A DNA stretch of 64,000 nt from Planctomycetota bacterium (GTDB taxonomy: Bacteria; Planctomycetota; UBA1135; UBA2386), in contig VGZG01000008.1 of the NCBI GenBank assembly GCA_016872675.1, forward strand, positions 1 through 64,000, in the 5' to 3' direction. Positions 1 to 9,039 of the stretch are shown here, piece by piece. Under the pieces are notes generated by a model. That model saw nothing but the letters and a program-made list of their open reading frames with translations, did not search any database and was not told where the DNA came from. Numbering within the stretch: the stretch's first letter is position 1; the number at the start of each line of letters is the position of its first letter. Position numbers and translations under genes: made by a program.

Positions 1-1501
1 GCGTCGATGGCGTCGGGGTCGCGTCCGGCGCGGCGCTGGCTTCCGTCGCAGGTCCGGTGGCGAGGCCGCCGCAGGCGGCGGCGAGGCGCCGGTGGGTGCG
101 CAACCGTTCGGCGCGCGCGGCGGCGGCGCTGCGCGCGATCTCGCGGCAGGCGGCGCGCGCGTCGAGCACCTCGAGCAGCGTGCGGTTGCCGGCGGTGAAC
201 TCGGCTTCGATGGCGGCGCGCGCCGCCTCGGCTGGGTCGCGGGCGGCTTCGCCAAGCAGCGCGTCGGCGGCGCACGCGGCGTCGTGCTCGGCGTGCGCGG
301 CGGCGACGGCGGCGGCGGCTTCCGCGCGCACGGCGTCGAGCCGCAGTTGCGCCTGCCGCGCCGCCGACTGCGCGCGCAGGATGTTGCCCTGGTTGCGGTC
401 GAACAGCGGCAGCGCGAACTCGAGGCCAGCGCCCCACGAGTCGGCGTCGGGGAAGCCGATGGCGGCGCGCTGGCGCTGGCGCGCTATGCCGACGTTGCCG
501 CGCAGCCACGGCCAGGCGTTGGCGACCTCGCGGCCGAGCGCCTGCTTCGCCAGCGCCAGTTCGCGGCGCGCGGCTTCGAGGTCGGGCCGGCGCGCCTCGG
601 CGCCGGCCAGCAACTCGGCGAGCGGCGGCACGGCGGCGGTCGCGCGTTCGGCGTCGCTCGGCCACGGTTCGGCGCGGTCACCGCCGTCGACGCCGGCGAG
701 GAAGGCGCGGAAGTGCGCGCGCGCGGCCAGCAGGGAAGCTGCCGACGCGGCGGCGTCGCGCTGCGCCAGCGCCGCGGCGGTGCGGGCGCGATCGACCTCG
801 GGGCGCGCCACCGTGCCAGCGGCGTTGCCGGCGGCGAGCGCGTCGACGAGCGTCTGCGCCGACGCCGCGGCCTGCAGGTCGAACTCGTGCACGTCGCGCG
901 CGCGCAGCACGGCGCAGTACGCGTCGCTGGCGGCGACCATCACGTCGTTGGCGGCGGCGGCGTAGCGGGCCAGCTCCGCGTCGACCGCGAGTTCGGCGGC
1001 GGCGATGGCGGCGCTGCGCTTGCCGAACAGCAGCGCGTCGAGCGCGAAGCCCAAGCCCAGGTCGATCTGCGGCGGGCCGCCCTGGCGCGACGTCGCGTCG
1101 AACTTCGCGCCCGGGAACGGCGCAAGCGAGTAGCTGGCGCCGAGCGAAGGATTGGGCAGCAGCTTCATGGTGACCGAGTCGCCGCGCGCCTGCATCACGT
1201 CTTCGAGCGCGCCCCGGATGCGCGGGTGCGTGGCGGCGACGGCGCGCAGCGCGTCGTCGAGGCCGACCGGGATCGGCGCTTCGAAGGCGGTGGCGTCGCC
1301 GACGAGCTTTGGCCGACCAGTCGTCAACGACGCGCCATCGTCGGCGAGCGCTGGCTGCAGCGGCAGGTCGCCGACGAACAGCGCGGGCGGCGGCGCGCCG
1401 GCGTGTTGCTCGGGCGTGCAGGCGGCGAGAGCGGCGGCGAGCACGGCGAGGCGCAGCAGGCGCAGGCGGCCGGTCGGGCAGGTCGAGGTCGGGTCGTTCA
1501 C
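1..1501 (-). CDS. TolC/CusC-family outer-membrane efflux lipoprotein (3' end off the window)
   Basis: Outer-membrane channel component of a tripartite efflux pump. The frame opens with GTG at 1501 and stays open to the left edge, so about 500 residues are seen and the C-terminus is missing. A hydrophobic leader ends in a lipobox (LAAC, about residues 28-31). Next comes a segment typical of the family, with alternating Ala/Asp/Arg-rich helices: DDALRAVAATHPRIRGAL near residue 85 and a second copy of the helical repeat further on (PPLAELLAGAEARRPDLEAA). The reading frame was chosen because the other long frames here translate to Arg-rich nonsense. It follows the small Cys/His-rich gene on the same strand, about 70 bp downstream, as in metal-efflux operons where the channel gene precedes adaptor and RND pump genes. 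Those would lie left of the window. The substrate is unknown. Confidence 0.8.
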   Translation of the reverse strand, partial: MNDPTSTCPTGRLRLLRLAVLAAALAACTPEQHAGAPPPALFVGDLPLQPALADDGASLTTGRPKLVGDATAFEAPIPVGLDDALRAVAATHPRIRGALEDVMQARGDSVTMKLLPNPSLGASYSLAPFPGAKFDATSRQGGPPQIDLGLGFALDALLFGKRSAAIAAAELAVDAELARYAAAANDVMVAASDAYCAVLRARDVHEFDLQAAASAQTLVDALAAGNAAGTVARPEVDRARTAAALAQRDAAASAASLLAARAHFRAFLAGVDGGDRAEPWPSDAERATAAVPPLAELLAGAEARRPDLEAARRELALAKQALGREVANAWPWLRGNVGIARQRQRAAIGFPDADSWGAGLEFALPLFDRNQGNILRAQSAARQAQLRLDAVRAEAAAAVAAAHAEHDAACAADALLGEAARDPAEAARAAIEAEFTAGNRTLLEVLDARAACREIARSAAAARAERLRTHRRLAAACGGLATGPATEASAAPDATPTPST

Positions 1502-1574
1502 GCGGGTCGGTCGGACAGGTGGGAGCAAACGCGGCGGGGACGCGCAGCACGGCGGCTGCGACGGGCGCGCGGGC

Positions 1575-2012
1575 TCAGACCTGCAGACGGACGGTCGCCT
1601 GCTGGCGCAGGCGCGACGCCCACGGCGGCGGGCCGGTGGCGGCGGGGCGGGTGAACGCAGTCGCCCCGATGGCCGGGACGGCGGCGAGCGGCAACGGAGC
1701 GATCGCGAGCAGCGCCGACGCGTTGTTGCCGAGGTCGCCACCGCGCGGCGCTGGCGTGATCTCGATCGTCAGGCTGACGTGGTCGCAGTGTTCGTGCGCG
1801 GCGAGCGCCGGCGACCCGTCCGTCGGCGCGTCGGCGAGCGCTGGCATGGCCGCCTCGCAGCACGCACCCGGCGCGTGCATGAACTCGAGGTGCAGTTCGT
1901 CGCCGCCGGCCGAGCACAGCACGAAGAAGCGCGGCAGACCCAGCGCCAGCACGAGCCCGGCCAACGCCGCGAGGCGGCGGGCGAGCGTCAGGGCGCTGCG
2001 GGTCGGAAGCAC
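1575..2012 (-). CDS. Small secreted Cys/His-rich protein, possible metal-efflux accessory
   Basis: About 145 residues from GTG at 2012. An N-terminal Arg-flanked hydrophobic stretch (LAALAGLVLALGLP) looks like a signal peptide or anchor. The mature part has scattered Cys and His (FFVLCSAGG, HAPGACCEAAM, HEHCDH), a pattern that fits metal binding. The frame remains open upstream to 2195, but that extension has no signal-like character and would run into the promoter region of the divergent peptidase gene, so the internal GTG is preferred; no clear ribosome-binding site decides it. Position directly before a TolC-type gene is like that of small periplasmic metal-sensing or metal-binding proteins at the head of czc/cus-type operons. 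I do not recognise the family, and the metal role is inference. Confidence 0.6.
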   Translation of the reverse strand: MLPTRSALTLARRLAALAGLVLALGLPRFFVLCSAGGDELHLEFMHAPGACCEAAMPALADAPTDGSPALAAHEHCDHVSLTIEITPAPRGGDLGNNASALLAIAPLPLAAVPAIGATAFTRPAATGPPPWASRLRQQATVRLQV

Positions 2013-2224
2013 GCCGGGACTGTCGGCGGGGATGCGGGATGAATCAAGCGGGGGGGGGTCGGGTAGGGCTTCGATCGTGCCGGCGTGCGTGGCGCGATCT
2101 GGGCTGCCCGGCGCGCAAGCGAAGGCAGCGGGACCGTGGGCCGCCGTCCCGTCCCCGTCGCATCGGCGGTTGGCCCTCGCGCCCCTCGTGGCCATCGCGT
2201 ACGAGGCTCGCTCTGGAGATGCCC

Positions 2225-3859
2225 ATGCGCCGACCGATCCCTGCGTTCGTTCCCGTCCTCTTCGCCTGCACGTTGTCCAGCGCGCTCGCCGTCGCCCAGG
2301 CGCCCGGCGCGCCGACCGCGGCTCCGGCCGCAGCCGCCGAGCCGGTCGACGCAGCGGCCGTCGCGTTCTTCCGCGAGGAAGGCCTGCAGCGTTCGCAGGT
2401 GATGGAGCATCTGAGCTGGCTGTGCGACGTCTACGGCCCGCGCCTGACCGGCTCGCCCAACCTGCGCAAGGCGCAGGACTGGGCGGTGCAGCAGTTCGGC
2501 GCGATGGGCTACGCGGCGACGACGGAGGCGTGGGGGCCGTTCGGTCGCAGCTGGTCGTGCCAGTCGTCGGCGATGGCGGTCGTCGGCGGCAACCCGTGGC
2601 CGGTGATCGCCTACCCCAAGGCGTGGTCGCCGAGCGTGCCGCGCACCGAGGCCGACGTGGTCTACGCCGCGGGCATGACCAAGGCGCAGCTCGAAGCGGC
2701 CGACCTCGCTGGCAAGGTCGTGCTGGTCGAGGAGCCGCGCGCCATCAGCGAAGCCTTCGATGGCTACAGCCGGCGGCTCGCTGACGTCGAGTTGCAGCGC
2801 ATGGCCGACCCCAAGTCGGTCCCGCCAGCGCCGCCGGTCGAGCGCGCCGCCGCCGTGCGCAACGAGAACGACTTCCGCGTTGGCTTCCAAAGGCGCGAGG
2901 AGATCCTCGCCATCGTCCAGCAGAAGCGCCCGCTGGCGATGATCGACCGCGCCGGCAAGGGCGACTACGGGGTGGTGTTCGTGTCCGGCGCCGCCGCCGC
3001 GCCGAAGCCGGGCGCTGCGCGCGGGCGCGGCGATGTTCGCGCGGTCGGCGCCGAGGTGATTCCGCAGTTCACCATCGCCGTCGAGCACTACAACCGCATG
3101 GTGCGCCTGCTGCAGAAGGGCCTGCCGGTGCGCGTCGTCGTCGAGCTGCAGGCGACCTACCACGAACAGGACCTCGACGAGCGCAACGTGCTTGCCGACC
3201 TGAAGGGCGGCGACCCGGTTCTTGGCAGTGAGCTGGCGATGATCGGCGCGCACGTCGACAGCTGGCACGCGGGCGCTGGCACGACCGACAACGGCTGCGG
3301 CAGCGCGGTGGTGATGGAGGCAGCGCGGCTCGTCTCGGCGTGGCGCAAGAAGAGCGGCGTGGCGCCGCGGCGCACGATCCGCGCGGCCCTGTGGAGCGGC
3401 GAGGAGCAGGGCCTGCTTGGCTCGCGCGCCTACGTGAATAAGCGACTCGGCACGGCGAAGGAGCCAAAGGACGAGCACGGCAAGGTCGCCGGCTACTTCA
3501 ACCTCGACAATGGCACCGGCCGCATCCGCGGCGTCTACCTACAGGGCAACGACGCCTGCGGGCCGATCTTCCGCAGCTGGCTGCAGCCGTTCGCCGACCT
3601 CGACGCGAGCACGATCACGCGCGACGACACCGGCGGCACCGACCACCTCGCGTTCCACGGCGTTGGCGTGCCGGGCTTCCAGTTCATCCAGGACCCGGTC
3701 AGCTACAGCACGCGCACGCACCACTCGAACATGGACGTTTGGGACCACGCGGTCGCCAGCGACCTGCAGCAGGCGGCGGTGATCATGGCGACGTTCGTCT
3801 GGCACACCGCGCAGCGCGAACAGCAGCTGCCGCGGCCGGCGGCGGCGGAGGCGCGCTGA
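2225..3859 (+). CDS. Secreted M28-family zinc aminopeptidase with PA domain
   Basis: Zn-dependent exopeptidase, 544 residues, exported by an N-terminal signal peptide that ends near AVAQA. Metal-ligand motifs of clan MH are visible: GAHVDSWHAG (about residue 340), TTDNGCGSA, the catalytic GEEQG (about 392), a Asp-Asn pair in NLDNGTG, and late His in TDHLAFHG and HHSNMDVWD. The region before them (residues about 120-300) fits a protease-associated insert as in family M28 carboxypeptidase Q-like enzymes. ATG 2225 was chosen over ATG 2219 because GGAG at 2215-2218 sits six bases before it. Likely degrades peptides in the periplasm or outside the cell. The following lipoprotein gene starts two bases after its stop, so the two are probably one transcript. 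Confidence 0.9.
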   Translation: MRRPIPAFVPVLFACTLSSALAVAQAPGAPTAAPAAAAEPVDAAAVAFFREEGLQRSQVMEHLSWLCDVYGPRLTGSPNLRKAQDWAVQQFGAMGYAATTEAWGPFGRSWSCQSSAMAVVGGNPWPVIAYPKAWSPSVPRTEADVVYAAGMTKAQLEAADLAGKVVLVEEPRAISEAFDGYSRRLADVELQRMADPKSVPPAPPVERAAAVRNENDFRVGFQRREEILAIVQQKRPLAMIDRAGKGDYGVVFVSGAAAAPKPGAARGRGDVRAVGAEVIPQFTIAVEHYNRMVRLLQKGLPVRVVVELQATYHEQDLDERNVLADLKGGDPVLGSELAMIGAHVDSWHAGAGTTDNGCGSAVVMEAARLVSAWRKKSGVAPRRTIRAALWSGEEQGLLGSRAYVNKRLGTAKEPKDEHGKVAGYFNLDNGTGRIRGVYLQGNDACGPIFRSWLQPFADLDASTITRDDTGGTDHLAFHGVGVPGFQFIQDPVSYSTRTHHSNMDVWDHAVASDLQQAAVIMATFVWHTAQREQQLPRPAAAEAR

Positions 3860-3860
3860 C

Positions 3861-4463
3861 GTGCGCGCGGCGTGGACGATGATCGCCGCGGCGCTGGCGC
3901 TCGCGGCCTGCCGGCTCGGCGATCCGGAGCCGACGCCGCTCACGGGCCCAGCACCGGCGGTGGTCGCCGTGTGGCCGTTCGCGGTCGGCGGCGCCGGCAG
4001 CGTCGGCGCGCGCGAGCCGCTGCTCGCCGGCCTCGATGGCGCGCTACGCAGCCGCGGCTACCGCGTCGTCACCGCGCCGGTAGCCGCCGAACTGCTGGCG
4101 GCCGCCGGGCTCGGCGCGACGTCGGATCCGGCCGCGGCCGGACCAGCGCTCGGCGCCGACGCCGTGCTGGTCTGCGAGGCGCGGTCGTTCACGGCCACCG
4201 GCGCGCGGCCGCTGCAGAGCGCCGAATGGGACCTCGGCTGGCGGCTCGTCTCGACGCGCGGCGGCGGCGAACTGTGGCGACGCGACAGCCGCGCCACCTG
4301 GTCACGGCCGCGCGACGACGGCCGGCCGCCGGGCGAGCCGCTCGACGCGCTGCCGCAGGTCGTCAACGTCGGCGCCAACCCGGTGACCTACCGCGACGCC
4401 GCCGAACTGTGCGCGTGGCTGCACCGCAGTGCGCTGCTGCACCTGCCAGTAGTCGAACGATGA
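3861..4463 (+). CDS. Small lipoprotein, GNA1162/DUF799-like fold suggested
   Basis: 200 residues from GTG 3861, with GGCGGAG just upstream. The leader ends in a lipobox (LAAC, Cys17), so it is a probable lipoprotein. The mature part starts with a beta-strand segment (VVAVWPF), then helices with GLDGALRSRGYRVVTAPVAA and GADAVLVCEARSF. This order (strand, helix, 'RGYxVV', helix, 'GADAVL') is like the GNA1162/LptE-type periplasmic lipoproteins that assist outer-membrane assembly. The similarity is by eye only, so the role is tentative. Its stop overlaps the next start in ATGA, so translation is coupled to the B3/4-domain gene. Confidence 0.75.
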   Translation: MRAAWTMIAAALALAACRLGDPEPTPLTGPAPAVVAVWPFAVGGAGSVGAREPLLAGLDGALRSRGYRVVTAPVAAELLAAAGLGATSDPAAAGPALGADAVLVCEARSFTATGARPLQSAEWDLGWRLVSTRGGGELWRRDSRATWSRPRDDGRPPGEPLDALPQVVNVGANPVTYRDAAELCAWLHRSALLHLPVVER

Positions 4464-5086
4464 ACCTGCCCGTCGTGCCCTATCCTGGCCTCGCCGTCCA
4501 CGCGCTGGCGGTCACGCTGCCGGCGCTGCTCGGCGAACTGCCGTCGCCGCCGTGGCTGCTCGAACTGCTGCGGGTCGGCGCGCCGGCGCCGATCGCCACC
4601 AGCGAAGCGGTCCGCACCGCCATCCGCGACGTGCTGCGCGCGCACGGCTACCGGCCGACCGGCCGCGGCAAGCCGTCCAGCGAGTACCTCCTCGCCGCCG
4701 TCGGCGACGGCCGGCTCGGTCCGATCAACGCCGCCGTCGACGCCGGCAACGTCGTGTCGCTGCACGCCGGCGTGCCGATCAGCGTCGTCGACCGCGACCT
4801 GCTGCGTGGCAGCCTGCGCGTCGACGTGCCGCCGGCGGGCAGTTCGTACGTGTTCAATCGCGGCGGCCAGACCATCGACGTCGGTGGGCTGGTGTGCCTG
4901 TTCGACGACGAGGGGCCGTGCGCCAATGCGGTGAAGGACGCGCAGCGGACGAAGACCACGCCGGAGACGAAGCGCGTGATCGCGGTGGTGTGGGGCAGCG
5001 AGCAGCCCGACCCGGCGCACGCGGTGGCGACGGCGCGGTGGCTGCGCGAGGTGTTCGAGCGGCTGGGGGCGGTGGTGGAGAGGTAG
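4460..5086 (+). CDS. B3/B4 tRNA-binding domain-containing protein
   Basis: 208 residues. Residues about 65-190 match the stand-alone B3/B4 domain known from the phenylalanyl-tRNA synthetase beta chain: GRGKPSSEYLL, then NAAVDAGNVVSLHAGVPIS, then a D(L)RGSLRVD strand, and a C-terminal TKRVIAVVWGSE segment. Free-standing B3/4 proteins are common in bacteria; some are proposed to edit or bind aminoacyl-tRNA, but most have no known function. It lacks any signal peptide and is cytosolic. The start codon overlaps the stop of the lipoprotein gene (ATGA), an odd pairing of an envelope and a cytosolic protein. Confidence 0.85.
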   Translation: MNLPVVPYPGLAVHALAVTLPALLGELPSPPWLLELLRVGAPAPIATSEAVRTAIRDVLRAHGYRPTGRGKPSSEYLLAAVGDGRLGPINAAVDAGNVVSLHAGVPISVVDRDLLRGSLRVDVPPAGSSYVFNRGGQTIDVGGLVCLFDDEGPCANAVKDAQRTKTTPETKRVIAVVWGSEQPDPAHAVATARWLREVFERLGAVVER

Positions 5087-5272
5087 GGGCGAGGGCGTGC
5101 AGTGATCGATGGATCGCCGGAATATCGGGCTGCTCTCTCTGGCGGATTCAGAACGACTGGCGATCAGGCGCTCAGGCGAGCAGTCGCGACGGGAACGCGG
5201 CCGCGCCGAAGGGCCAGCCAAGAAGGCGCAGGACGGACACGCGGCGGCAAGCCAACCACGTCGTGGCTGGCG

Positions 5273-5797
5273 CTATCCCGCCATCCACTTCGCCATCTGC
5301 TCCGCTCCGCCCTTCTTGAACCCGGGCGCGAGCCGCTCCTTCAGGAACATCGCATATAGCCCCTGCACGATCTCGTGCAGCGCCAGCCAGTTGGCCGACC
5401 GGTCGGCGTTGCGATCCATGTCCGTCTCGCACTCCTCGGCGTCCTCGGGCAGCTTGACGCCGGTCAGCGTCAGGCTCGGCGCGTCCATCGTGGCGCTCCA
5501 CTGGCGCGCGCCCTCGGCGAAGAGCAGACGCGCCTTGCGCAGGCGGTTGCCCTGGCGCAGGGCGGTGCGGGCCTCGGCGGTGCGCGTCGGCAGGCCGCGG
5601 CGCAGCGTCTGCTCGGTCTCGTCGTCGCTCGTCGCCGAGAACGACAGGAAGTCGTCCAGCGCGACGCCGACGACGCGGCCGCCCGGCAGCGTGAATTCGC
5701 CGCCGTCGGTCTCCCATCGCCACCAGATCCAGGTGAGGAACTCTTCGCCGAGGAAACCGTGCGTCTCGACGGCCTGGTCCTGTTGTTGCTGCTTCAT
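5273..5797 (-). CDS. RdgC-associated companion protein
   Basis: 174 residues, starting MKQQQQDQAV at 5797. The start overlaps the stop of the RdgC-like gene upstream (ATGA), so both are translated together. Recognisable segments are FLGEEFLTWIWWRWE near the start, VGVALDDFLSF, TLRRGLPTRTAEAR, a central beta region and a C-terminal helix ending AKWMAG. I know this kind of protein as the partner of short RdgC-like proteins in several high-GC phyla, where it may correspond to the C-terminal half of the single-chain proteobacterial RdgC. That equivalence is inference. No catalytic motif is visible. Confidence 0.75.
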   Translation of the reverse strand: MKQQQQDQAVETHGFLGEEFLTWIWWRWETDGGEFTLPGGRVVGVALDDFLSFSATSDDETEQTLRRGLPTRTAEARTALRQGNRLRKARLLFAEGARQWSATMDAPSLTLTGVKLPEDAEECETDMDRNADRSANWLALHEIVQGLYAMFLKERLAPGFKKGGAEQMAKWMAG

Positions 5798-6477
5798 GCG
5801 TCTGCCTCCCCGTCGTCGCCGGCGGCGCGCGCCGGCGACGGGCGCTTCAGCGCGCGCGCCAGTTCGCCGGCCTTCTCGGCCCGCGGCCAGCGGATTGGCT
5901 CGAGCCGTTCGAGCTCCTGCTTGAGATTCGGCGCGATCTGCGCGCGCAGGCCGCTCTGCAGCGGGTTGGCGCGTTCGAGCGGCGTGCCGAAGGTCTCGAA
6001 GAACAGCTTGCCGAAGGTCTCGCGCGCCGTCTTGCTGGTCGCGAACAACTGCACCGTCTTGCGGTCGTGGTACAGCAGCGCGTCGACCAGAGTTATGGTC
6101 GGCAGCACGCGCGGCAGCAGCTTCTCCATCAGGTCGTCCTTGAGCTCGCGCCGCTCGCGCGCGGACAGCTTCTTGCCGCGCGCCTTCTCGGCGGCGTCGC
6201 GGTGGATCTGCAGCCACTTGAGCGGCATCTTCTTCTTGTCGATGCGGAAGCGCAGCCACGTGCCAGCGCCGCCGTCGAGGTCCTCGAGGTCGAACGAGTC
6301 GCCCGTCGGATCGCCTGCCGTCACCCAGCCGGACGAGATCTCCTCGCTGGCGGCGTTCTCGATGGTGCGGAAGCGGCGGTTCTTGAGCGCGTTGGCGAAC
6401 GCCTGGTCTTGCGGGTCGGTGAGCTTGCCGTCCCAGTGGAAGACGACGAAGCTGCCGCTCTTCTTGAGCGCGGCCAT
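5794..6477 (-). CDS. rdgC: RdgC-like recombination-associated protein
   Basis: 227 residues. RdgC is a ring-shaped DNA-binding protein that modulates RecA. Family features are the N-terminal beta region (GSFVVFHWDG), the ISSGWVTAGDP motif near residue 50, FRIDKKKMPLKWL, then a charged helix (LSARERRELKDDLMEKLLPR) followed by the strand pair VDALLYHDRKTVQLFATS and a helix FGKLFFETFG. It is shorter than the roughly 300-residue proteobacterial protein because the C-terminal part appears to be a separate gene overlapping it at 5797. A Pro/Arg-rich tail ends the protein. Start at 6477 lacks strong alternatives. Confidence 0.75.
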   Translation of the reverse strand: MAALKKSGSFVVFHWDGKLTDPQDQAFANALKNRRFRTIENAASEEISSGWVTAGDPTGDSFDLEDLDGGAGTWLRFRIDKKKMPLKWLQIHRDAAEKARGKKLSARERRELKDDLMEKLLPRVLPTITLVDALLYHDRKTVQLFATSKTARETFGKLFFETFGTPLERANPLQSGLRAQIAPNLKQELERLEPIRWPRAEKAGELARALKRPSPARAAGDDGEADA

Positions 6478-6569
6478 GGGGCAGGTCCCTGGTGGAGGTC
6501 AGCGGGCCGGCGGACGTCGGCGCGTGGGGGTGCGGGGATGCGAGCGCTCGGCGCGCCCGGGGGATGCGA

Positions 6570-7766
6570 TCAGTCCTTCTTCTTCACCGGCGGGGTCTTC
6601 TTCGCCGCGTTCTCCTCGATCTTCGCATCGATGATCACCGGCTCCTGGTCGGTCTCCTCGGTCTTGCGCAGCAAGGCCTTCAATTCCGCGTACTGCGCTT
6701 CGAGCCGGCGCAGCTGCGCGACCGACGCCTCATCGGTCTTGCCCTGCAGCGGCATCATCAAGGCCCCGAGCTCCTTGAGCTGCTTCTTGGTCGCCTCGGT
6801 GTCGATCACCGCCGTCGGCGCGACGATCGGCGCGACCTGCGGCTTGAACATCGCCGGGACGGCGGCCATCGCCTGCTCGTCGCGGACGAGCACGTCGATC
6901 TGCCCCTGATTGATCAGCGTCTGCGCCTTGCTCATCGCCTCGGCGTCCTTCGTGTAGGGCACCTGGACGACCGTGCAGTTGCGGCGGTCGAGCTCCGGGC
7001 GCTCGCCCTTGGCTTCGCCGTCGACGACCAGCAGCGCGATGCCGTCCGGCGTGCGGAAGGGCCGCGAGCGCTTGCCAACCTCAGTCGTGAACGCGACCTG
7101 CTCGAAGCGGACGCCGAACGGCGAGTACGGCGTGACGCCCACCTTGCCGTCGGCGTCGGCGCCGCGGACGCTGCCGTGCGCCTTGACGAACTCGGCGATC
7201 GGCTTGCCCTGGTCGAGCGCCTGCGCGATCTGGCCGATCTGGTCCTCGGTCTCCGCCTGGGCCTCGTCGAACGTCGACGCGATCGCCTCGATGCGGATCA
7301 GGTCGAAGGCGGCGCGCTGCGCGCGCATCGTGTCGTCGCTGCCCGCGGGCGTCTTGGCGAGGAAGGCCGTCAGCGCGTCGAGCTCGCGCGTTGCCACCGG
7401 CCGGCCGTTGACGACCATGACCGTGCCCTCGGGGAAGTTGGCCATCTCGTCGCCGCCTGCGACGCGCGCCATGCGCGGCATCAGCGGAGCTTCGGCTCTA
7501 GCCATCGGCACGGGCGGAAGGTTGGCGCCGGCGTCGATCGCCTTGTACTGCGGCTTGCCGCGCATCAGCTTCTCGGCGAGCAACTTCTTCTGGTTGGCGG
7601 CGCGGTCCTTGGCGTAGCCGACTTCCTTCTGCAGCCGTTCCTTCTCGCGCGCCAGTTCCTCGAGTTGCGTCTGCGGCGAGTTCTGCGGCTTGTCCGGGTC
7701 ATGCGTCTGCGCGACGAGGGTCGAGCCGAGGAACAGAAGGGAAACGGTCAGCAGTCGGAGTGCCAT
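6570..7766 (-). CDS. Exported SurA/PpiC-like peptidyl-prolyl isomerase
   Basis: 398 residues from ATG 7766, with a signal peptide (LLTVSLLFLGSTLVAQ). A predicted coiled coil (LEELAREKERLQKE, residues 30-60) comes next. The segment TVMVVNGRPVATRELDA (about 120-135) is the typical N-domain entry of SurA/PrsA chaperones. A parvulin-like core is seen around residues 200-260, with FVKAHGSVRGADADGKVG, then RFEQVAFTTEVGKRSRPFRT and GIALLVVDGEA. The C-terminal part is another Lys/Glu-rich helix ending in a run of Lys. It probably helps fold outer-membrane or secreted proteins, which suits the divergent neighbouring barrel gene. Enzymatic activity is not assured, as parvulin catalytic residues are weakly conserved. 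Confidence 0.75.
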   Translation of the reverse strand: MALRLLTVSLLFLGSTLVAQTHDPDKPQNSPQTQLEELAREKERLQKEVGYAKDRAANQKKLLAEKLMRGKPQYKAIDAGANLPPVPMARAEAPLMPRMARVAGGDEMANFPEGTVMVVNGRPVATRELDALTAFLAKTPAGSDDTMRAQRAAFDLIRIEAIASTFDEAQAETEDQIGQIAQALDQGKPIAEFVKAHGSVRGADADGKVGVTPYSPFGVRFEQVAFTTEVGKRSRPFRTPDGIALLVVDGEAKGERPELDRRNCTVVQVPYTKDAEAMSKAQTLINQGQIDVLVRDEQAMAAVPAMFKPQVAPIVAPTAVIDTEATKKQLKELGALMMPLQGKTDEASVAQLRRLEAQYAELKALLRKTEETDQEPVIIDAKIEENAAKKTPPVKKKD

Positions 7767-7983
7767 GGTGGTTGCAGGGTATCCGTCGGTGGATCGGTGG
7801 GGCATCAAATCCAGGGCTGCAGGAGGCCGCAAGGGCGGCTGCCCGGCGGCCAGGAACCGTCGGCGCCGCCAGCGCGCCGCGGGGCGTGTGCGACTGCGTG
7901 ATGCGGTCCGCCGTCGCAAGGGCGCGCGTTTGCCATCGTCGAGCCGTGGCAGCAGGATGGCTCGGTGTCATGATCGGTGCGCC

Positions 7984-9039
7984 ATGCCGTCCGCTCGCTG
8001 CCTGCTCGTCGTCGCTACCGCCGCATCCGGCGGCATCGTGACGGCGCAGGACGGCGGCCCGGCGGCGGCCGGCGGCGCGACGTCGTCGTTCCGCTACGCG
8101 ATGGCCCTGGAAGCGCACGGCGCCGAGCGGCAGGACTTCAGCATCGGCGTGCAACACGCGCTGCGCGGTTTCGACCGTACTGGCGCCGAACTGCACTCCG
8201 GCGTCGCGCTCGGCGCCGTCAACCTGATCGCAGCGGAGTGGCGGCAGCCGCTCGACGGCGACGGCCGTTGGTTCTTGGCGCCGCGCGGTCTCGCCAGCCG
8301 CGCCGACCCCAATCTCGTGCTGCGCGACGGGCCCGCCGCCGAGAGCGTGCAGGAACTCGGTGTCGGCGGCGATCTCGGTCGGCGATTTGGCGACGCCTGC
8401 GACCTGCGCCTCGGCTTCGACCGCGGCTGGACCGAGATCGACGATCGGCTCGGCGCGTTGACCGCGCCGGAGCTGAGGTACGACGATGCGGCGGTGCGGT
8501 TGCGGTTCGCGGCTGACACCACCGACGCGCCGCTGTTGCCGAGCCGCGGCGGCGCGCTGCGCTGCGACCTGCGCCACGGCGATCCGGCGCTCGGTGGCGA
8601 CTGGCGCTACGACCGCACCGACTTCGAGGCGGTGCGCTCGTTCGCAAGCGGGCCGTTCGTCGTCACGCCGCTGCTGCGCTGGTCGGCGACGTGGTCGGGC
8701 GACCTGCCGCCCGTGCGACAACCTGGCCTCGGCGGCTTCCTCAACCTCTCGGGCCTGCCGCGCAACAGCGACCCGGCGGCCAACGCCGCCGTCGCCGCAG
8801 TCGCTGGCCGCGTTCGCCTCGACACGTCCGAGTTGCTGCTCGACGTGCCGGTGTGGCTGGGCGGCTCGATCGAGGCCGGCGCCAGCGCCGACGACCGCTC
8901 CGAGTTGCTGCGGAACCCGCGCCTTGGCGGCAGCGTGTTCCTCAGCGTCGCCACGCCGCACGGCGCCGGCGTGCTCGGCGCCGGCTTTGCCGAGGGCGAG
9001 GGGGTTAGCGTGTTCCTCTTCGTCGGCTACGGCCGCTGA
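7984..9039 (+). CDS. Outer-membrane beta-barrel (BamA/PlpD C-terminal barrel-like)
   Basis: 351 residues with a short leader ending near VTAQDG. The rest is alternating polar/hydrophobic strands typical of a 16-strand barrel: RYAMALEAHG, FSIGVQHAL, RGFDRTGAELHSG, LPSRGGALRCDLRHG, FVVTPLLRWSATW. 'RGGALRCDL' matches the barrel entry seen after POTRA domains in surface antigens and patatin-like PlpD proteins, but no POTRA or patatin domain is present. The last residues (FLFVGYGR) resemble a barrel-assembly signal without the usual final Phe. ATG 7984 is chosen; an upstream in-frame ATG at 7957 is possible. It is divergent from the chaperone gene; 217 bp lie between the two starts. Confidence 0.65.
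   Translation: MPSARCLLVVATAASGGIVTAQDGGPAAAGGATSSFRYAMALEAHGAERQDFSIGVQHALRGFDRTGAELHSGVALGAVNLIAAEWRQPLDGDGRWFLAPRGLASRADPNLVLRDGPAAESVQELGVGGDLGRRFGDACDLRLGFDRGWTEIDDRLGALTAPELRYDDAAVRLRFAADTTDAPLLPSRGGALRCDLRHGDPALGGDWRYDRTDFEAVRSFASGPFVVTPLLRWSATWSGDLPPVRQPGLGGFLNLSGLPRNSDPAANAAVAAVAGRVRLDTSELLLDVPVWLGGSIEAGASADDRSELLRNPRLGGSVFLSVATPHGAGVLGAGFAEGEGVSVFLFVGYGR

Noticed and set aside
678-1550. Arg-rich minus-strand protein with an ATG start at 1550
   Set aside because: Shifted frame of the TolC gene; the GTG 1501 frame gives a lipobox and family helices.
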